A stretch of DNA of 64,000 bases, taken from contig NZ_JAGETY010000007.1 in the NCBI RefSeq assembly GCF_017571525.1, positions 186,001 through 250,000 on the forward strand, in the 5' to 3' direction. The stretch comes from Hymenobacter sp. BT559. Its GTDB lineage: Bacteria; Bacteroidota; Bacteroidia; Cytophagales; Hymenobacteraceae. The translations under genes and the position numbers were made by a program. Of this stretch, positions 41,639-49,408 are shown piece by piece. The notes beneath the pieces were generated by a model. It did not search any database and was not told the origin of the DNA. It was given only the letters and a program-made list of their open reading frames with translations. The first letter of the stretch is position 1. Each line of letters starts with the position of its first letter.

Positions 41639-41722
41639 AGGCCATGAGCGGATGGTGAACCCCTAGGAATACGCAGTTTTTGCCTAAAGAGTCCGGATTC
41701 CGCTCAGAATTGCCCGCTTAGC

Positions 41723-42256
41723 TTAGCGCTGCACTTCGTATTTCCGCTTGATAAAGTCGAGCATCTCGCGCACGTGCTCATCGGTTTTGTTGGCCTCAAT
41801 TTTCCAGAGCGCTTCTATCAGCAGCAGCAGCAGGCGGGTTTCCTTGTCGGGCTCGGGGTACCCTAGCTGCTCGAACGCCGCGCGCAGCCGTGCCGGCACT
41901 GGGCGCATAAAGCGCTCGTGCTGCTGCTGGGCCGTTTCGTAGTCGGCCAGCCGGTATTGCAGCTTCCAGAAGTGCGGCTCTTCCAGCACCATCTTATAGG
42001 GCAGGTCGATGACGCTGTGAATGAAGGTAAGCGGGTCGGTTTCGAGCAAGCCGCCGCGGTTGTGCTCGATGATGCGCTGGTAGCCGCTCTTAATAATAAA
42101 GTCGAGCAACTGGTCTTTCGAGCCGAAGTGCTTGAAAATAAGGGCTTCCGAAACACCGGCAGCCTTGGCAATCTGTTGGGTTGAGGTATTCTCAAACCCT
42201 TTATCCCCAAACAGTTGCAGCGCCACATTGGCAATGTGTTGGCGGCGGGTAATCAT
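41723..42256 (-). CDS. TetR/AcrR-family transcriptional regulator
   Basis: The 177-residue protein has the TetR DNA-binding domain at its start: RRQHIANVALQLFGDKGFENTSTQQIAKAAGVSEALIFKHFGSKDQLLDFI, with the TSTQQIA...VSEALIFKHF helix-turn-helix given here in parts. The C-terminal ligand domain is not typed. It is downstream of a region with a 16-bp palindrome (42314-42329) and an 8-bp outer repeat that could be its own operator. No adjacent efflux gene is on the same strand; otsAB follows 85 bp downstream in the same direction, so co-transcription is possible. Confidence 0.92.
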   Translation of the reverse strand: MITRRQHIANVALQLFGDKGFENTSTQQIAKAAGVSEALIFKHFGSKDQLLDFIIKSGYQRIIEHNRGGLLETDPLTFIHSVIDLPYKMVLEEPHFWKLQYRLADYETAQQQHERFMRPVPARLRAAFEQLGYPEPDKETRLLLLLIEALWKIEANKTDEHVREMLDFIKRKYEVQR

Positions 42257-42287
42257 AAGCGGTGGGGTGGAGCTGGGGGGAGCTCAG

Positions 42288-42340
42288 AATGAAGTACAAA
42301 GTTCGGGCATAATCGCTGTATCAACAGCGAAAACTTCATT
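42288..42340 (-). promoter_or_regulatory. Nested palindromes upstream of tetR
   Basis: Outer AATGAAGT (42288-42295) and ACTTCATT (42333-42340) enclose CGCTGTATCAACAGCG (42314-42329), a perfect 6-bp inverted repeat. About 30 to 85 bp from the tetR ATG, it is a natural place for autoregulation. Confidence 0.45.
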
Positions 42341-42379
42341 TTATTCCCGTTACGGTGGCTTAGCAGCCAGCTAAAAAGA

Positions 42380-42414
42380 AACCGGCCGATTTGGGAATAC
42401 CAAATCGGCCGGTT
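42380..42414 (-). terminator. Perfect 15-bp hairpin with minus-strand T-run
   Basis: AACCGGCCGATTTGG (42380-42394) and CCAAATCGGCCGGTT (42400-42414) are perfect inverted copies around GAATA. On the minus strand it is followed by TCTTTTTAG, so it would end a leftward transcript coming from the repeat array or from the SDR gene at 42950. Confidence 0.75.
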
Positions 42415-42432
42415 GGAAAACTTTCAAACTCT

Positions 42433-42640
42433 GCCAGGCCGGGGCGGGGCAGATATTCACAACCGGCTGGGGTGGGACGACGGCCGGGTATTCAGAGTGT
42501 GGGACGGAACCAGACGGGGTGGGACGACGGCTGGCAATGAGAATATGGGAACCGGCTGGGGTGGGACGACAGCCAGGCAACTTGAGAGTGTACAGCTAAC
42601 CGGGTGGGACTCGCTAGCTGTTTGTGGGAACAATATTACA
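42433..42640. repeat. Tandem array of a ~45-bp GGGGTGGGACGAC-containing unit
   Basis: Units begin at 42461, 42508, 42550 and 42598, each with AACC followed by a GGGGTGGGAC-type core (AACCGGCTGGGGTGGGACGA, AACCAGACGGGGTGGGACGA, again AACCGGCTGGGG, then AACCGGGTGGGAC). A degenerate unit may lie at 42433-42460. Spacings are 47, 42 and 48 bp. Cores are conserved while the AT-richer spacers differ. No protein-coding sense is apparent. Confidence 0.7.
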
Positions 42641-42659
42641 ACAGAAAAGTAATTCGCGG

Positions 42660-42698
42660 TAAGTGTTAGCTCACTAGAAATGGGTGAGTAGACACTTA
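42660..42698 (+). promoter_or_regulatory. Hairpin ending two bases before the small ORF start
   Basis: TAAGTGTTAGCTCAC (42660-42674) and GTGAGTAGACACTTA (42684-42698) are imperfect inverted repeats (perfect at both ends, 3 central mismatches). In RNA the hairpin would end directly before the ATG at 42701 and could control initiation. Confidence 0.45.
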
Positions 42699-42700
42699 CT

Positions 42701-42955
42701 ATGCATTTTGAATGCTATTTTCCTGATTATCAAGGAGAAAAATTTCGTATAAAATTTTGTCATTTTCGGCAATCACTACCTACACTTACCAAAAACAGTC
42801 TTGGTAACGGAAAGCCCGCTGAAAACGATTGTGGACAAGATAACTACGTAAAATCTTCGAAAAAGGTCGTAGGCAACTCGGAGACGCTGGTAAAAGCGCA
42901 CAAGGTGTTTATCGAGCAACGTAAAGCTGCGAACGAAAAATACGTTGATTTATAA
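42701..42955 (+). CDS. AT-rich small ORF, 84 residues, doubtful
   Basis: The frame encodes a Lys/Asn-rich soluble 84-residue peptide with four Cys (MHFECYFPDYQGEKF at the start) and no recognised domain. Local GC is about 40% against roughly 60% around it, and codon use is unlike the neighbours, which suggests acquired or non-coding DNA. It is preceded by a hairpin and a repeat array and overlaps the end of the SDR gene on the other strand by 6 bp. It could be a real small gene of a mobile or defence element, or a chance open frame. Confidence 0.3.
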   Translation: MHFECYFPDYQGEKFRIKFCHFRQSLPTLTKNSLGNGKPAENDCGQDNYVKSSKKVVGNSETLVKAHKVFIEQRKAANEKYVDL

Positions 42956-43735
42956 GTACTTTTCGTAGATGCCGGCCGCAATCTTCTCCACCAGAGGCTT
43001 GGGTACGACATTGGTAAGGCCAGCCGATACTTTATTAAGTACGCCGGGAATAAACTCTGCTTTCCCCGCAAACAGCGCCTTTAAACCCGCGTCGGCCACT
43101 TGGCTAGGGGTCATCGATACTTTATTGGCTACAGCTTGCAGCTCGCTGCCCATACCGGCGCGGTTGCCAAAGTCGGTGGCAGTGGCGCCTGGGCTAAGGC
43201 AGGTAACAGAAACGGTGCTGTCTTTCAGCTCGTAGCGCAGCCCCCGGCTAAAGCTCAGCAAAAACGCTTTGCTAGCCGCGTATACCGTAAGCGAAGGCAC
43301 AGCCTGGTAGGCCGCCGTGCTGGCTACGTTGAGAATATACCCTTTGGCAGCCCGGCGCAGCAGCGGTAGCAGCGCATAAGTGAGCTGCACCGGCAGGTTG
43401 AGGTTGAGCTGCAGCATATTGAGCTGCTCCTCCAAGTTGAGCTTCTCAAAACGGCCCCAGAGGCCATAACCCGCATTATTGATGAGTACCGCTAGGCCCT
43501 CGGGCGCCTGGTGGGCCGCCCAGGTGGCTACCTCGGCAGCGGCATCGGGCTGCGTCAGGTCGAGAGCCAGTACTTCGGCCGTGCGCTGGTGTTGGGTTTT
43601 GATTTCCTGCGCCAATGCCTGTAGCTGGTCGGCCGAGCGGGCTACCAGAAGTAAGTCGTAGCCGCGCTGGGCGAGGCCTAGCGCCAGCGCCCGGCCAATG
43701 CCGCGCGAGGCACCGGTAATAAGAGCAATCGGCAT
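42950..43735 (-). CDS. SDR-family NAD(P)-dependent oxidoreductase
   Basis: The 261-residue protein is a classical short-chain dehydrogenase. It has the cofactor loop ALITGASRGIGRALALGLAQ, the VLINNAGYGLWG motif, the Ser of ILNVASTAAYQ, and the catalytic YAASKAFLLSFSRGL. The TGASRGIG followed later by Arg at VARS suggests NADPH use. Substrate is unknown; its end resembles the DltE/YqjQ-like group (a C-terminal NKVSAGLTNVVPKPLVEK segment). It is followed by AT-rich repeat DNA, with a possible shared terminator 535 bp further on at 42414-42380. Confidence 0.9.
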   Translation of the reverse strand: MPIALITGASRGIGRALALGLAQRGYDLLLVARSADQLQALAQEIKTQHQRTAEVLALDLTQPDAAAEVATWAAHQAPEGLAVLINNAGYGLWGRFEKLNLEEQLNMLQLNLNLPVQLTYALLPLLRRAAKGYILNVASTAAYQAVPSLTVYAASKAFLLSFSRGLRYELKDSTVSVTCLSPGATATDFGNRAGMGSELQAVANKVSMTPSQVADAGLKALFAGKAEFIPGVLNKVSAGLTNVVPKPLVEKIAAGIYEKYL

Positions 43736-43782
43736 TTAATAGAAGCAGAAAAGTGACAGACTAGTGCTTGGTTAAAAAAGAA

Positions 43783-43866
43783 CGTCATGCTGAGCCTGTC
43801 GAAGCAGTGCTACCAAACGGCACCCTAGCGGTGCGGCAGCTATGCTTCGACAAGCTCAGCATGACG
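43783..43866. repeat. REP-like palindrome (CGTCATGCTGAGC...GCTCAGCATGACG)
   Basis: Arms CGTCATGCTGAGCCTGTC plus GAAGCA (43783-43806) and their inverted copy (43843-43866) match at 23 of 24 positions. An inner GCACC/GGTGC hairpin lies in the loop. The core words CATGCTGAGC and TGTCGAAGCA suggest a dispersed bacterial palindrome, and related elements are at 4396-4512 and 47416-47463. It lies between two same-strand genes (SDR and PhyH). Confidence 0.75.
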
Positions 43867-43899
43867 GTCGGGTGCTGAGCGGCAGGCGTGAAGGCGTAC

Positions 43900-44715
43900 T
43901 TATTTTACCAGGTGCAGGAAGCGCAGGTAAAAGGGCGTAGGGCTTTCCTCGCTCTTGGGCTGGTACTTGCCGCCGATGATGGGTACGTACATTACGCGAC
44001 GCCGCGACTCGGGGCCCACCAGCGGCGACTGTGCCACGCGGTGCCACATGCGGCCATCGTGCACGGTGAGGTCGCCGGGCTCGGTTTCAATGGCAATTTC
44101 GTTCGGGTCGTAGTACACGTCCTTGTAGTACTTCTTGCGAAACAGCATCTTGCCCAGGCCCTGGCGGTGGGTGCCCGGTATCACGCGCAGGCCGCCGTTG
44201 GTGGCTTTGGTGCCGTCGAGGTGCAGGCCCACGTTGAGCATAGGCCGAATACGCTTGCCGTAGAATACATCGCGCAGCGAGTCGGTGTGCCAGCCCATCT
44301 GGCTGAACTCCGAGCCCTCCACGTTCACGTAATGGTTTACTACGAGGCCATCGCGCTCGTTTTCGCCCACGCGGCCACCTTCTATTTCGAGCAGCGGAAA
44401 CAAGGCCTCGAAGCGCTTGTCTTGCAGCAGCTCGTGCAGCACCGGGCTGTGCTGCGAGGCAAAGGCAAAGCGCTGCACGATGGGCGAGCCATCCACATCC
44501 TTGCCATACTTAATAGGAACGCCATTTACCTTCTCTACCTGGTGGGCCAGCCAGTCAGCTTGCACGTCTTGCGTCGCCTTCAGGTAGGCTTGCACCTGCT
44601 CGGGCGAGGCGAAGGGGCGAAAATGCAAAAAACCGTATTTAGCAAAGAAGGCCCGCTGCTCGGCCGTCAGGGTCTGGCCAAGAGTAAAGCGCGGATAATC
44701 AGATAAAGATGCCAT
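43900..44715 (-). CDS. Phytanoyl-CoA dioxygenase (PhyH) family protein
   Basis: The 271-residue protein is a non-heme Fe(II)/2-oxoglutarate dioxygenase of the PhyH type. The metal site is GWHTDSLRD (HxD) and a distal His in VHDGRMWHRVAQS, with a 2-oxoglutarate-binding Arg probably in the SRRRVMYVPI segment. The motif RVIPGTHRQGLG is also typical. Substrate is unknown; the family hydroxylates small metabolites and lipids. A full -7 element TATCTTTG lies about 57 bp upstream. A palindromic repeat separates it from the SDR gene downstream. Confidence 0.9.
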   Translation of the reverse strand: MASLSDYPRFTLGQTLTAEQRAFFAKYGFLHFRPFASPEQVQAYLKATQDVQADWLAHQVEKVNGVPIKYGKDVDGSPIVQRFAFASQHSPVLHELLQDKRFEALFPLLEIEGGRVGENERDGLVVNHYVNVEGSEFSQMGWHTDSLRDVFYGKRIRPMLNVGLHLDGTKATNGGLRVIPGTHRQGLGKMLFRKKYYKDVYYDPNEIAIETEPGDLTVHDGRMWHRVAQSPLVGPESRRRVMYVPIIGGKYQPKSEESPTPFYLRFLHLVK

Positions 44716-44771
44716 AGAGGGAAAAGCTGGCGGAAATAATTCCCGGCCACCCTGGGGTTCAAATGAAAGGG

Positions 44772-44779
44772 CAAAGATA
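44772..44779 (-). promoter_or_regulatory. -7 promoter element (TATCTTTG) for the PhyH gene
   Basis: Plus CAAAGATA gives TATCTTTG on the minus strand, a perfect TAnnTTTG, about 57 bp before the ATG at 44715. No -33 TTG was found at 17-23 bp. Confidence 0.55.
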
Positions 44780-44989
44780 CGCTAGCCGGCAGTCGTAGAG
44801 AATGAGTAATTATTCACAGATTACTACGCCGCGCGGCCAATAACCGCTTTGTGCAGCAGGAAGTTTGCAGTAGAGGGTGCTTTTTAGGGGCTGTAGATGG
44901 ACTTTTTACAACTTTTAACCCGCGTCATCCCTATAGGGTGCGCATGGTCGTGCTGACCCGGCCAGCCACTGTGCGCAAACTTGCGTTAC

Positions 44990-45019
44990 TTGGAGCCTGC
45001 TAAGGTTTCCGGCTCTTTG
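44990..45019 (+). promoter_or_regulatory. Possible promoter of the HMG-CoA reductase gene
   Basis: TTG (44990-44992) and, 19 bp on, GCTCTTTG (45012-45019) resemble TTG-N19-TAnnTTTG except for the TA step. The spacing fits a leader of about 20 nt before ATG 45047. Confidence 0.35.
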
Positions 45020-45046
45020 CATCTAACCTCCTCCACCCAGCTCTCT

Positions 45047-46606
45047 ATGGCTTTCACGCCCAGCCCGATGCTTCTCAAGCTGCTCTACAACCGGGGTAGC
45101 CTCCACAACCTGCCCGAGGGTAAAGGCGTGGCGTTCAGCATCAAAAACCGCCTCGATACAGTGCGGCTCACCGGTTTGCAACGCGTAAAGCTCGGCGAGG
45201 TGGTAGTACCAGCCTCCCACATTCAGCTCGACCTGGGTGGGGGCGAGGTGCGCGCTGGGGCTAGCGTGGCGGCCGATGGGCAGGCTATTGAGCTGCCCGT
45301 GGGCCGCACCATCACCTTTGTGCTCGATACGCCCCCCTTGGCCGAAGGCATGCACCAGCTGCAGGCGCAGTTCAGTACCGATGCGTTTGGCGAGCTGAGC
45401 GTGGAGGTGGAAGATGCCATTGTGAGCCACGATGGCCGGGTACGCATTCCGCGCTCCGACGAAGACGACTATGCTGAGGCCGCCATTCAAGCTCGCCAGC
45501 GCTTTGCCGAGCAGTTTACGCAGCAAGAATACACGCACCTCAAACACTACTCCTTTGACCCGCACGCCCTGAAGGGCAACTGCGAGCACTTTATGGGAGT
45601 GGCGCAGGTACCAGTAGGGCTAGCGGGCCCGCTGCACGTAAACGGCGAGCACGCGCAGGGCGAGTTTCTCATCCCGATGGCCACTACCGAGGGCACCCTG
45701 GTAGCCAGCTACAACCGCGGCATGCAGGTGCTCAACCTGTGCGGCGGCGTGAAGTGCACCGTCATTGGCGATGCGATGCAGCGGGCGCCGGTGTTTGTAT
45801 TCGACGATGCGCGCGGCGCGCGCGACTTTGGCCGCTGGGTGGCCGAGAGCCTGGAGCAAATCAGGCCCGAGGCCGAAAGCACCTCGCGGGTGGCCAAGCT
45901 GCAATACATTGATACCTATCTGAGTAACAAGTTTGCCTACCTGCGCTTCAACTTCTCGACCGGCGACGCAGCTGGCCAGAACATGGTGGGCCGGGCCACG
46001 TTTGCGGCCTGCTCCTGGATTTTGGAACACTACAAAGGCGCGCCCATCCGGCATTTCTACCTCGAGTCGAATTTCGCCACCGACAAGAAAGCCAGCCAGA
46101 TAAACGTGATGCGCACCCGCGGCAAACGGGTGGTGGCCGAGGCCGTGATTCGGCGCGATGTGCTGCAGCAGCGCATGCGCGTAACGCCCGAACAGCTGGC
46201 CTACCACGGGCAGGTGAGCAACGTAGGGGCTTTTCTGTCAGGCGCTAATAATAACGGCGCGCACTCGGCCAATGGCATTACGGCGCTCTTCATCGCCACG
46301 GGCCAGGACGTAGCCAACGTGAGCGAGTCGAGCGCCGGTGTGTTGTATTCGGAGGTGACGAAGGAGGGCGACTTGTACATCAACATCACCATTCCATCGC
46401 TCATCGTGGCCACTCACGGCGGCGGCACGGGGCTAGCCACCCAAAACGAATGCCTGCGCATGCTAGGCTGCGTGGGCCAGGGCACGGTCTACAAGTTTGC
46501 CGAAATAGTAGCCGGCGTGGTGCTGGCCGGCGAGCTGAGCCTGGGTGCCGCCATCAGCAGCAGCGACTGGGTGAGCAGCCACGAGCAGTACGGCCGCAAC
46601 CGCTAG
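45047..46606 (+). CDS. Hydroxymethylglutaryl-CoA reductase (class I) with extra N-terminal domain
   Basis: The enzyme reduces HMG-CoA to mevalonate for isoprenoid synthesis. The catalytic part (from about residue 140 of 519) has the Glu in HFMGVAQVPVGLAGPL, the Lys/Asn motif ASQINVMRTRGKRVVAEAVI, the Asp motif ATGQDVANVSESSAG, the loop VATHGGGTGLATQNECL and the C-terminal His in SSHEQYG, so all catalytic residues appear present. Before it lies a beta-rich domain of about 125 residues (LLYNRGSLHNLPEGKGVAFS onward) that class I enzymes elsewhere lack; similar extensions are known in Bacteroidota. ATG 45047 is chosen over a TTG at 44981. Confidence 0.93.
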   Translation: MAFTPSPMLLKLLYNRGSLHNLPEGKGVAFSIKNRLDTVRLTGLQRVKLGEVVVPASHIQLDLGGGEVRAGASVAADGQAIELPVGRTITFVLDTPPLAEGMHQLQAQFSTDAFGELSVEVEDAIVSHDGRVRIPRSDEDDYAEAAIQARQRFAEQFTQQEYTHLKHYSFDPHALKGNCEHFMGVAQVPVGLAGPLHVNGEHAQGEFLIPMATTEGTLVASYNRGMQVLNLCGGVKCTVIGDAMQRAPVFVFDDARGARDFGRWVAESLEQIRPEAESTSRVAKLQYIDTYLSNKFAYLRFNFSTGDAAGQNMVGRATFAACSWILEHYKGAPIRHFYLESNFATDKKASQINVMRTRGKRVVAEAVIRRDVLQQRMRVTPEQLAYHGQVSNVGAFLSGANNNGAHSANGITALFIATGQDVANVSESSAGVLYSEVTKEGDLYINITIPSLIVATHGGGTGLATQNECLRMLGCVGQGTVYKFAEIVAGVVLAGELSLGAAISSSDWVSSHEQYGRNR

Positions 46607-46617
46607 GGGCTAGGTAG

Positions 46618-46646
46618 TTGCGCAGCCAGGGGCCTACGTATCTTTG
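46618..46646 (+). promoter_or_regulatory. Promoter TTG-N18-TATCTTTG before the gene at 46680
   Basis: TTG (46618-46620) is followed after 18 bp by TATCTTTG (46639-46646), matching both Bacteroidota elements at the correct spacing. The start codon is 34 bp further on. It is the clearest promoter in the window. Confidence 0.7.
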
Positions 46647-46679
46647 AGCTACGTACTTCCTTCCCTTCTGCATTAGTAA

Positions 46680-47411
46680 GTGAAAATGTTATTTTTCACG
46701 CTGCTGTTCGCAGCGTGTTCTGCCCCGGCCTGGGCCCAGGCTAGCCGTGCGGCCGACCCAGGCCGTGCGCTCTATCGGGAAGCAAATACCCCGGTGGCCG
46801 CCCTGCGCACCCGCGCGGCCACTAGCCAGCACGAAAACGAGTTTCTCAACAAAGGCACCTACGAAACCGGCTACCTGCGTGCGCTCGATGGCCGGCGCAT
46901 CCTGGTGCTGGGCCTGCGCTACCACGTGGGCCAGCGCGTGGTGCAGGTGCAAGATTCGATGCAGGCCGACAGCACCCACTACTGGCCTCTGGCCGCCGTG
47001 CGCGGTTTCGACCTGGGCACTGAAGACGATGCTCCCTTAGCCAATTCGCCGGATGCCGTGGTTGGGGTGCGCCGCTATCGTGCCCGGCTGGTGCAAGAGG
47101 GCAAGCAAGGCACCCGGCGCGAAGCAGTACAAGTGTTGACTTCTATCGACTCGGGGCCGCTGCTACTGGCCTGGCTGCCAGTAGTGCCCGAGCCTGCGGG
47201 CCTTGCGCAAGTGCTGGTAGCGGGCCCCGGCACCACCCCCACCGAGCCGCTTCGCCCGCTGGAGCTGACCGAAGCGGCCGTGCTGCGCCTCTGCGGCAGC
47301 CGCGCCGCTGAAGTGCGCACCTTCGCCAGCGCCCGCCACTTGCGCTTCGACCAACCTGCTGACGTAGCCAAGCTGTTTGACTACTACAACCGGGTGGCAG
47401 TGGCGAAGTAG
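46680..47411 (+). CDS. Secreted protein of unknown function, 243 residues
   Basis: I do not recognise the family. The N-terminus MKMLFFTLLFAACSAPAWAQ looks like a signal peptide cleaved after AWA; the GTG at 46680 is preferred to the ATG two codons later because it supplies the positive residue, and the two cannot be separated with certainty. The rest is soluble, with no repeated cysteines or metal motif, and contains an acidic segment GFDLGTEDDAPLANSPDAVV and a C-terminal helix VAKLFDYYNRVAVAK. It has a strong own promoter and ends before a REP-like hairpin. Confidence 0.65.
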   Translation: MKMLFFTLLFAACSAPAWAQASRAADPGRALYREANTPVAALRTRAATSQHENEFLNKGTYETGYLRALDGRRILVLGLRYHVGQRVVQVQDSMQADSTHYWPLAAVRGFDLGTEDDAPLANSPDAVVGVRRYRARLVQEGKQGTRREAVQVLTSIDSGPLLLAWLPVVPEPAGLAQVLVAGPGTTPTEPLRPLELTEAAVLRLCGSRAAEVRTFASARHLRFDQPADVAKLFDYYNRVAVAK

Positions 47412-47415
47412 GTAT

Positions 47416-47463
47416 AAAAGTTATCTGTCACGCTGAGTTCGCGAGGCATGACAGATAACTTTT
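47416..47463. terminator. Hairpin between convergent genes, REP-like core
   Basis: AAAAGTTATCTGTCA (47416-47430) and TGACAGATAACTTTT (47449-47463) are perfect 15-bp inverted copies. The loop CGCTGAGTTCGCGAGGCA resembles the CATGCTGAGC...GAAGCA core of the palindrome at 43783, so it may be a decayed member of that family used as a terminator for both flanking genes. Confidence 0.75.
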
Positions 47464-47470
47464 ACCGCCT

Positions 47471-49153
47471 TTATTTCCCCAGCAGGGCTAGCTGCGCCGT
47501 GCTATCTTGCACCACGTGCAGGGCTTGCTGTAGCTCTAAGTCTGTATCGCGCAGCACGGCGCGGCTCGCCTCAGGGCCGTAGGCGCTACGCGCGATATTG
47601 GCCTTGAGGCTGGCCCGTAGCGCCGGCGCGCACCGGCGCAGGGCCGCCGGGTCAGGCCGCAGGCCGGCTTTGGCAGCCAGGCGCACGAGGCCGTCGAGCT
47701 CGGTATCGGTGACGCGAAACACCGCTTGATACTGCGCAAAGCGCAGGCCGGCTAGCTCGGCTTTGTGCTGACGGTAGAAGGCTAGCGAGTAGGCCCATAC
47801 AGCGCCTGAGCGTTGCAGCTCGGTGTAATAAGCGGAATGAAGCAGCGTATCGCGGGCCACAAACACATCGGGCATAATGCCGCCGCCGCCGTACACCACC
47901 CGGCCGTGGTCGGTACGGAAGCGCTGCTCCTGGGCAAAATGCACGCTGTCGGCCGAGGCCAGCTCCCCGTGCTGCTCGCGCTCAGTGAGCTCGCGGTTGT
48001 AGCTGGCGCGGTCGGCGCCGTAGGGCTTCTGAATGCAGCGGCCTACGGGCGTGTAGTAGCGCGCCACCGTCAGGCGCAGCTCGCCGCCTTCCTGTAAGGC
48101 AATAGGCTGCTGCACCAAGCCCTTGCCAAAAGTGCGGCGGCCCACCAGCAGGGCGCGGTCGTGGTCTTGCAGGGCGCCGGCCAGCACTTCGGCGGCAGAG
48201 GCACTGTTTTCATCTACCAGCACCACCAGCGGGCCCTGTTCCCAGTCGCCGGCTACGTGGGCGTAAGTTTGGGTAGCATACTGCTCGTCTTTGCCCACCG
48301 TGTACACGATTTTGCGCGAGCCACCGATAAACTCGTCGGCTAGCCGGGTGGCGCGGTCAAGGTAGCCACCCGGGTTGCCGCGCAGGTCGAGCACCAGCCG
48401 CTTCAGGCCCTGGCGCTGCAAGTCGGCTAGCTGGGCTTTAAACTCCTCGTACGTATTGGTGGCGAAGCGGTCGACTTTGATGTAGCCAGTTTGCCCATCT
48501 TCCAGCAGCACGCCCGGCTCTACCGAATTGTTGGCTAGCCGGCCCCGGTTGAGATGCACGGCCAGGGACTGCGGCTGGCCCGGCCGGGCCACTACCAGGA
48601 TCAGGCTGGCGCCGCGTGGCCCGCGTAGCAGCTGGGCTAGCTGAGTGGGGCTCAAGTGGGTACCTGCCACCGGCTGGTTACCCACGCGCAGCAGCTGGTC
48701 GCCAGGCAATAGGCCCGCTGCCTCGGCCGGGCCGCCTGCCAGGGTGGTCACGACCGTAGCCGTATCCCTGAAAAAGTTAAAATCGAGCCCCGCCCCGTCG
48801 AAGCTGCTTTGCAGGAAGGCATCAACCTGCTCGCGGTCCTTGGCGGGGATGTAGACCGAGTGCGGGTCGAGCTTACCCAGCAGCTGCGCCACGGCGTAGT
48901 TGGTGAGCCCGTCGGCATCGACCGAGTCGACGTAGTCGCGGTCGATATAGCTTAGAATCTCCTTGTAGCGCAGGTAGCCCCTAGCCGTAGCCTCCGGGTT
49001 CTCAGTGGTAGGGCGGAATAAGTTGGTGCCTAGTATGATACCGACGCCTAGCGTAAGCAACGGAAACAACGCCAAGCGGTAGCCCCGGCCCCGGCGGGGG
49101 GGCACCGCCGTAGCGGGCTCAACAGCGCGGGGCGATGGCAGTGGGGCGGACAT
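47471..49153 (-). CDS. S41-family carboxy-terminal processing peptidase
   Basis: The 560-residue protein has a cytoplasmic start, one membrane helix (about residues 27-45) and then a periplasmic protease. The PDZ domain lies near 120-205 (LAGGPAEAAGLLPGDQLLRV). The S41 catalytic core has Ser in VDENSASAAEVLAGALQD and Lys in RTFGKGLVQQPI, with the LDLRGNPGGYLDRATRLA loop. It processes or degrades periplasmic proteins from the C-terminus. The 110 or so residues after the core are an extra C-terminal region. It is divergent from ruvX. Confidence 0.93.
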   Translation of the reverse strand: MSAPLPSPRAVEPATAVPPRRGRGYRLALFPLLTLGVGIILGTNLFRPTTENPEATARGYLRYKEILSYIDRDYVDSVDADGLTNYAVAQLLGKLDPHSVYIPAKDREQVDAFLQSSFDGAGLDFNFFRDTATVVTTLAGGPAEAAGLLPGDQLLRVGNQPVAGTHLSPTQLAQLLRGPRGASLILVVARPGQPQSLAVHLNRGRLANNSVEPGVLLEDGQTGYIKVDRFATNTYEEFKAQLADLQRQGLKRLVLDLRGNPGGYLDRATRLADEFIGGSRKIVYTVGKDEQYATQTYAHVAGDWEQGPLVVLVDENSASAAEVLAGALQDHDRALLVGRRTFGKGLVQQPIALQEGGELRLTVARYYTPVGRCIQKPYGADRASYNRELTEREQHGELASADSVHFAQEQRFRTDHGRVVYGGGGIMPDVFVARDTLLHSAYYTELQRSGAVWAYSLAFYRQHKAELAGLRFAQYQAVFRVTDTELDGLVRLAAKAGLRPDPAALRRCAPALRASLKANIARSAYGPEASRAVLRDTDLELQQALHVVQDSTAQLALLGK

Positions 49154-49381
49154 AAACGAATCCGCAGCGCGGATAAATCAAGCTGTACTAGCCGAAGGAG
49201 CTATTACTCAATCAAATTTAGGCTGGCCCTGGCACATCAGCGCCGCCAAGGTCAGCTAGGGAGGCGGTTTCTGCCTAAGCCTAAACTTTTTCTCCGCAAA
49301 AGCCAAAAGTGTTGGGATAGTGCTAGCTGCGCTAGCCCTTGGCCGTCGCCTCAGCAGCTGGGCGGCCCTGCGCCGGGGCCG

Positions 49382-49389
49382 TATCTTTG
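49382..49389 (+). promoter_or_regulatory. -7 promoter element (TATCTTTG) for ruvX-def
   Basis: TATCTTTG is a full match to TAnnTTTG, 27 bp before the ruvX ATG at 49409. No -33 TTG is seen at the usual distance. Confidence 0.5.
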
Positions 49390-49408
49390 TGGTTTACCGC
49401 GTTTGCTT

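Larger units (their letters stand above)
42257..42700. other. Repeat-rich non-coding stretch upstream of tetR
   Basis: This 444-bp gap contains a palindrome near tetR, a perfect 15-bp hairpin (42380-42414), a tandem array of a roughly 45-bp unit (about 42433-42640) and a hairpin next to the ATG at 42701 (separate entries). Short open frames across the array have repetitive Pro/Arg or Gly/Trp-rich products that follow the DNA repeats and do not look like proteins. Confidence 0.7.
44716..45046. other. Intergenic region between PhyH and HMG-CoA reductase genes
   Basis: This 331-bp divergent gap holds the PhyH -7 element (44772-44779), the possible HMGR promoter (44990-45019), the palindrome CCCTATAGGG (44929-44938) and an inverted repeat AGTAAT/ATTACT (44805-44825). 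No gene or RNA was recognised. Confidence 0.6.

Noticed and set aside
42433..42640. CRISPR-like array
   Set aside because: Repeat units are imperfect, spacers vary in a diverging way, repeats are not palindromic and no cas gene is near.
42413..42652. 80-codon plus-strand frame and a minus-strand partner over the repeat array
   Set aside because: The peptides repeat only because the DNA repeats. They contain no fold and their frames change with unit length.
44929..44938. Palindrome CCCTATAGGG as a regulatory site
   Set aside because: A 10-bp palindrome of this kind is likely by chance, and it is not placed at a promoter element.
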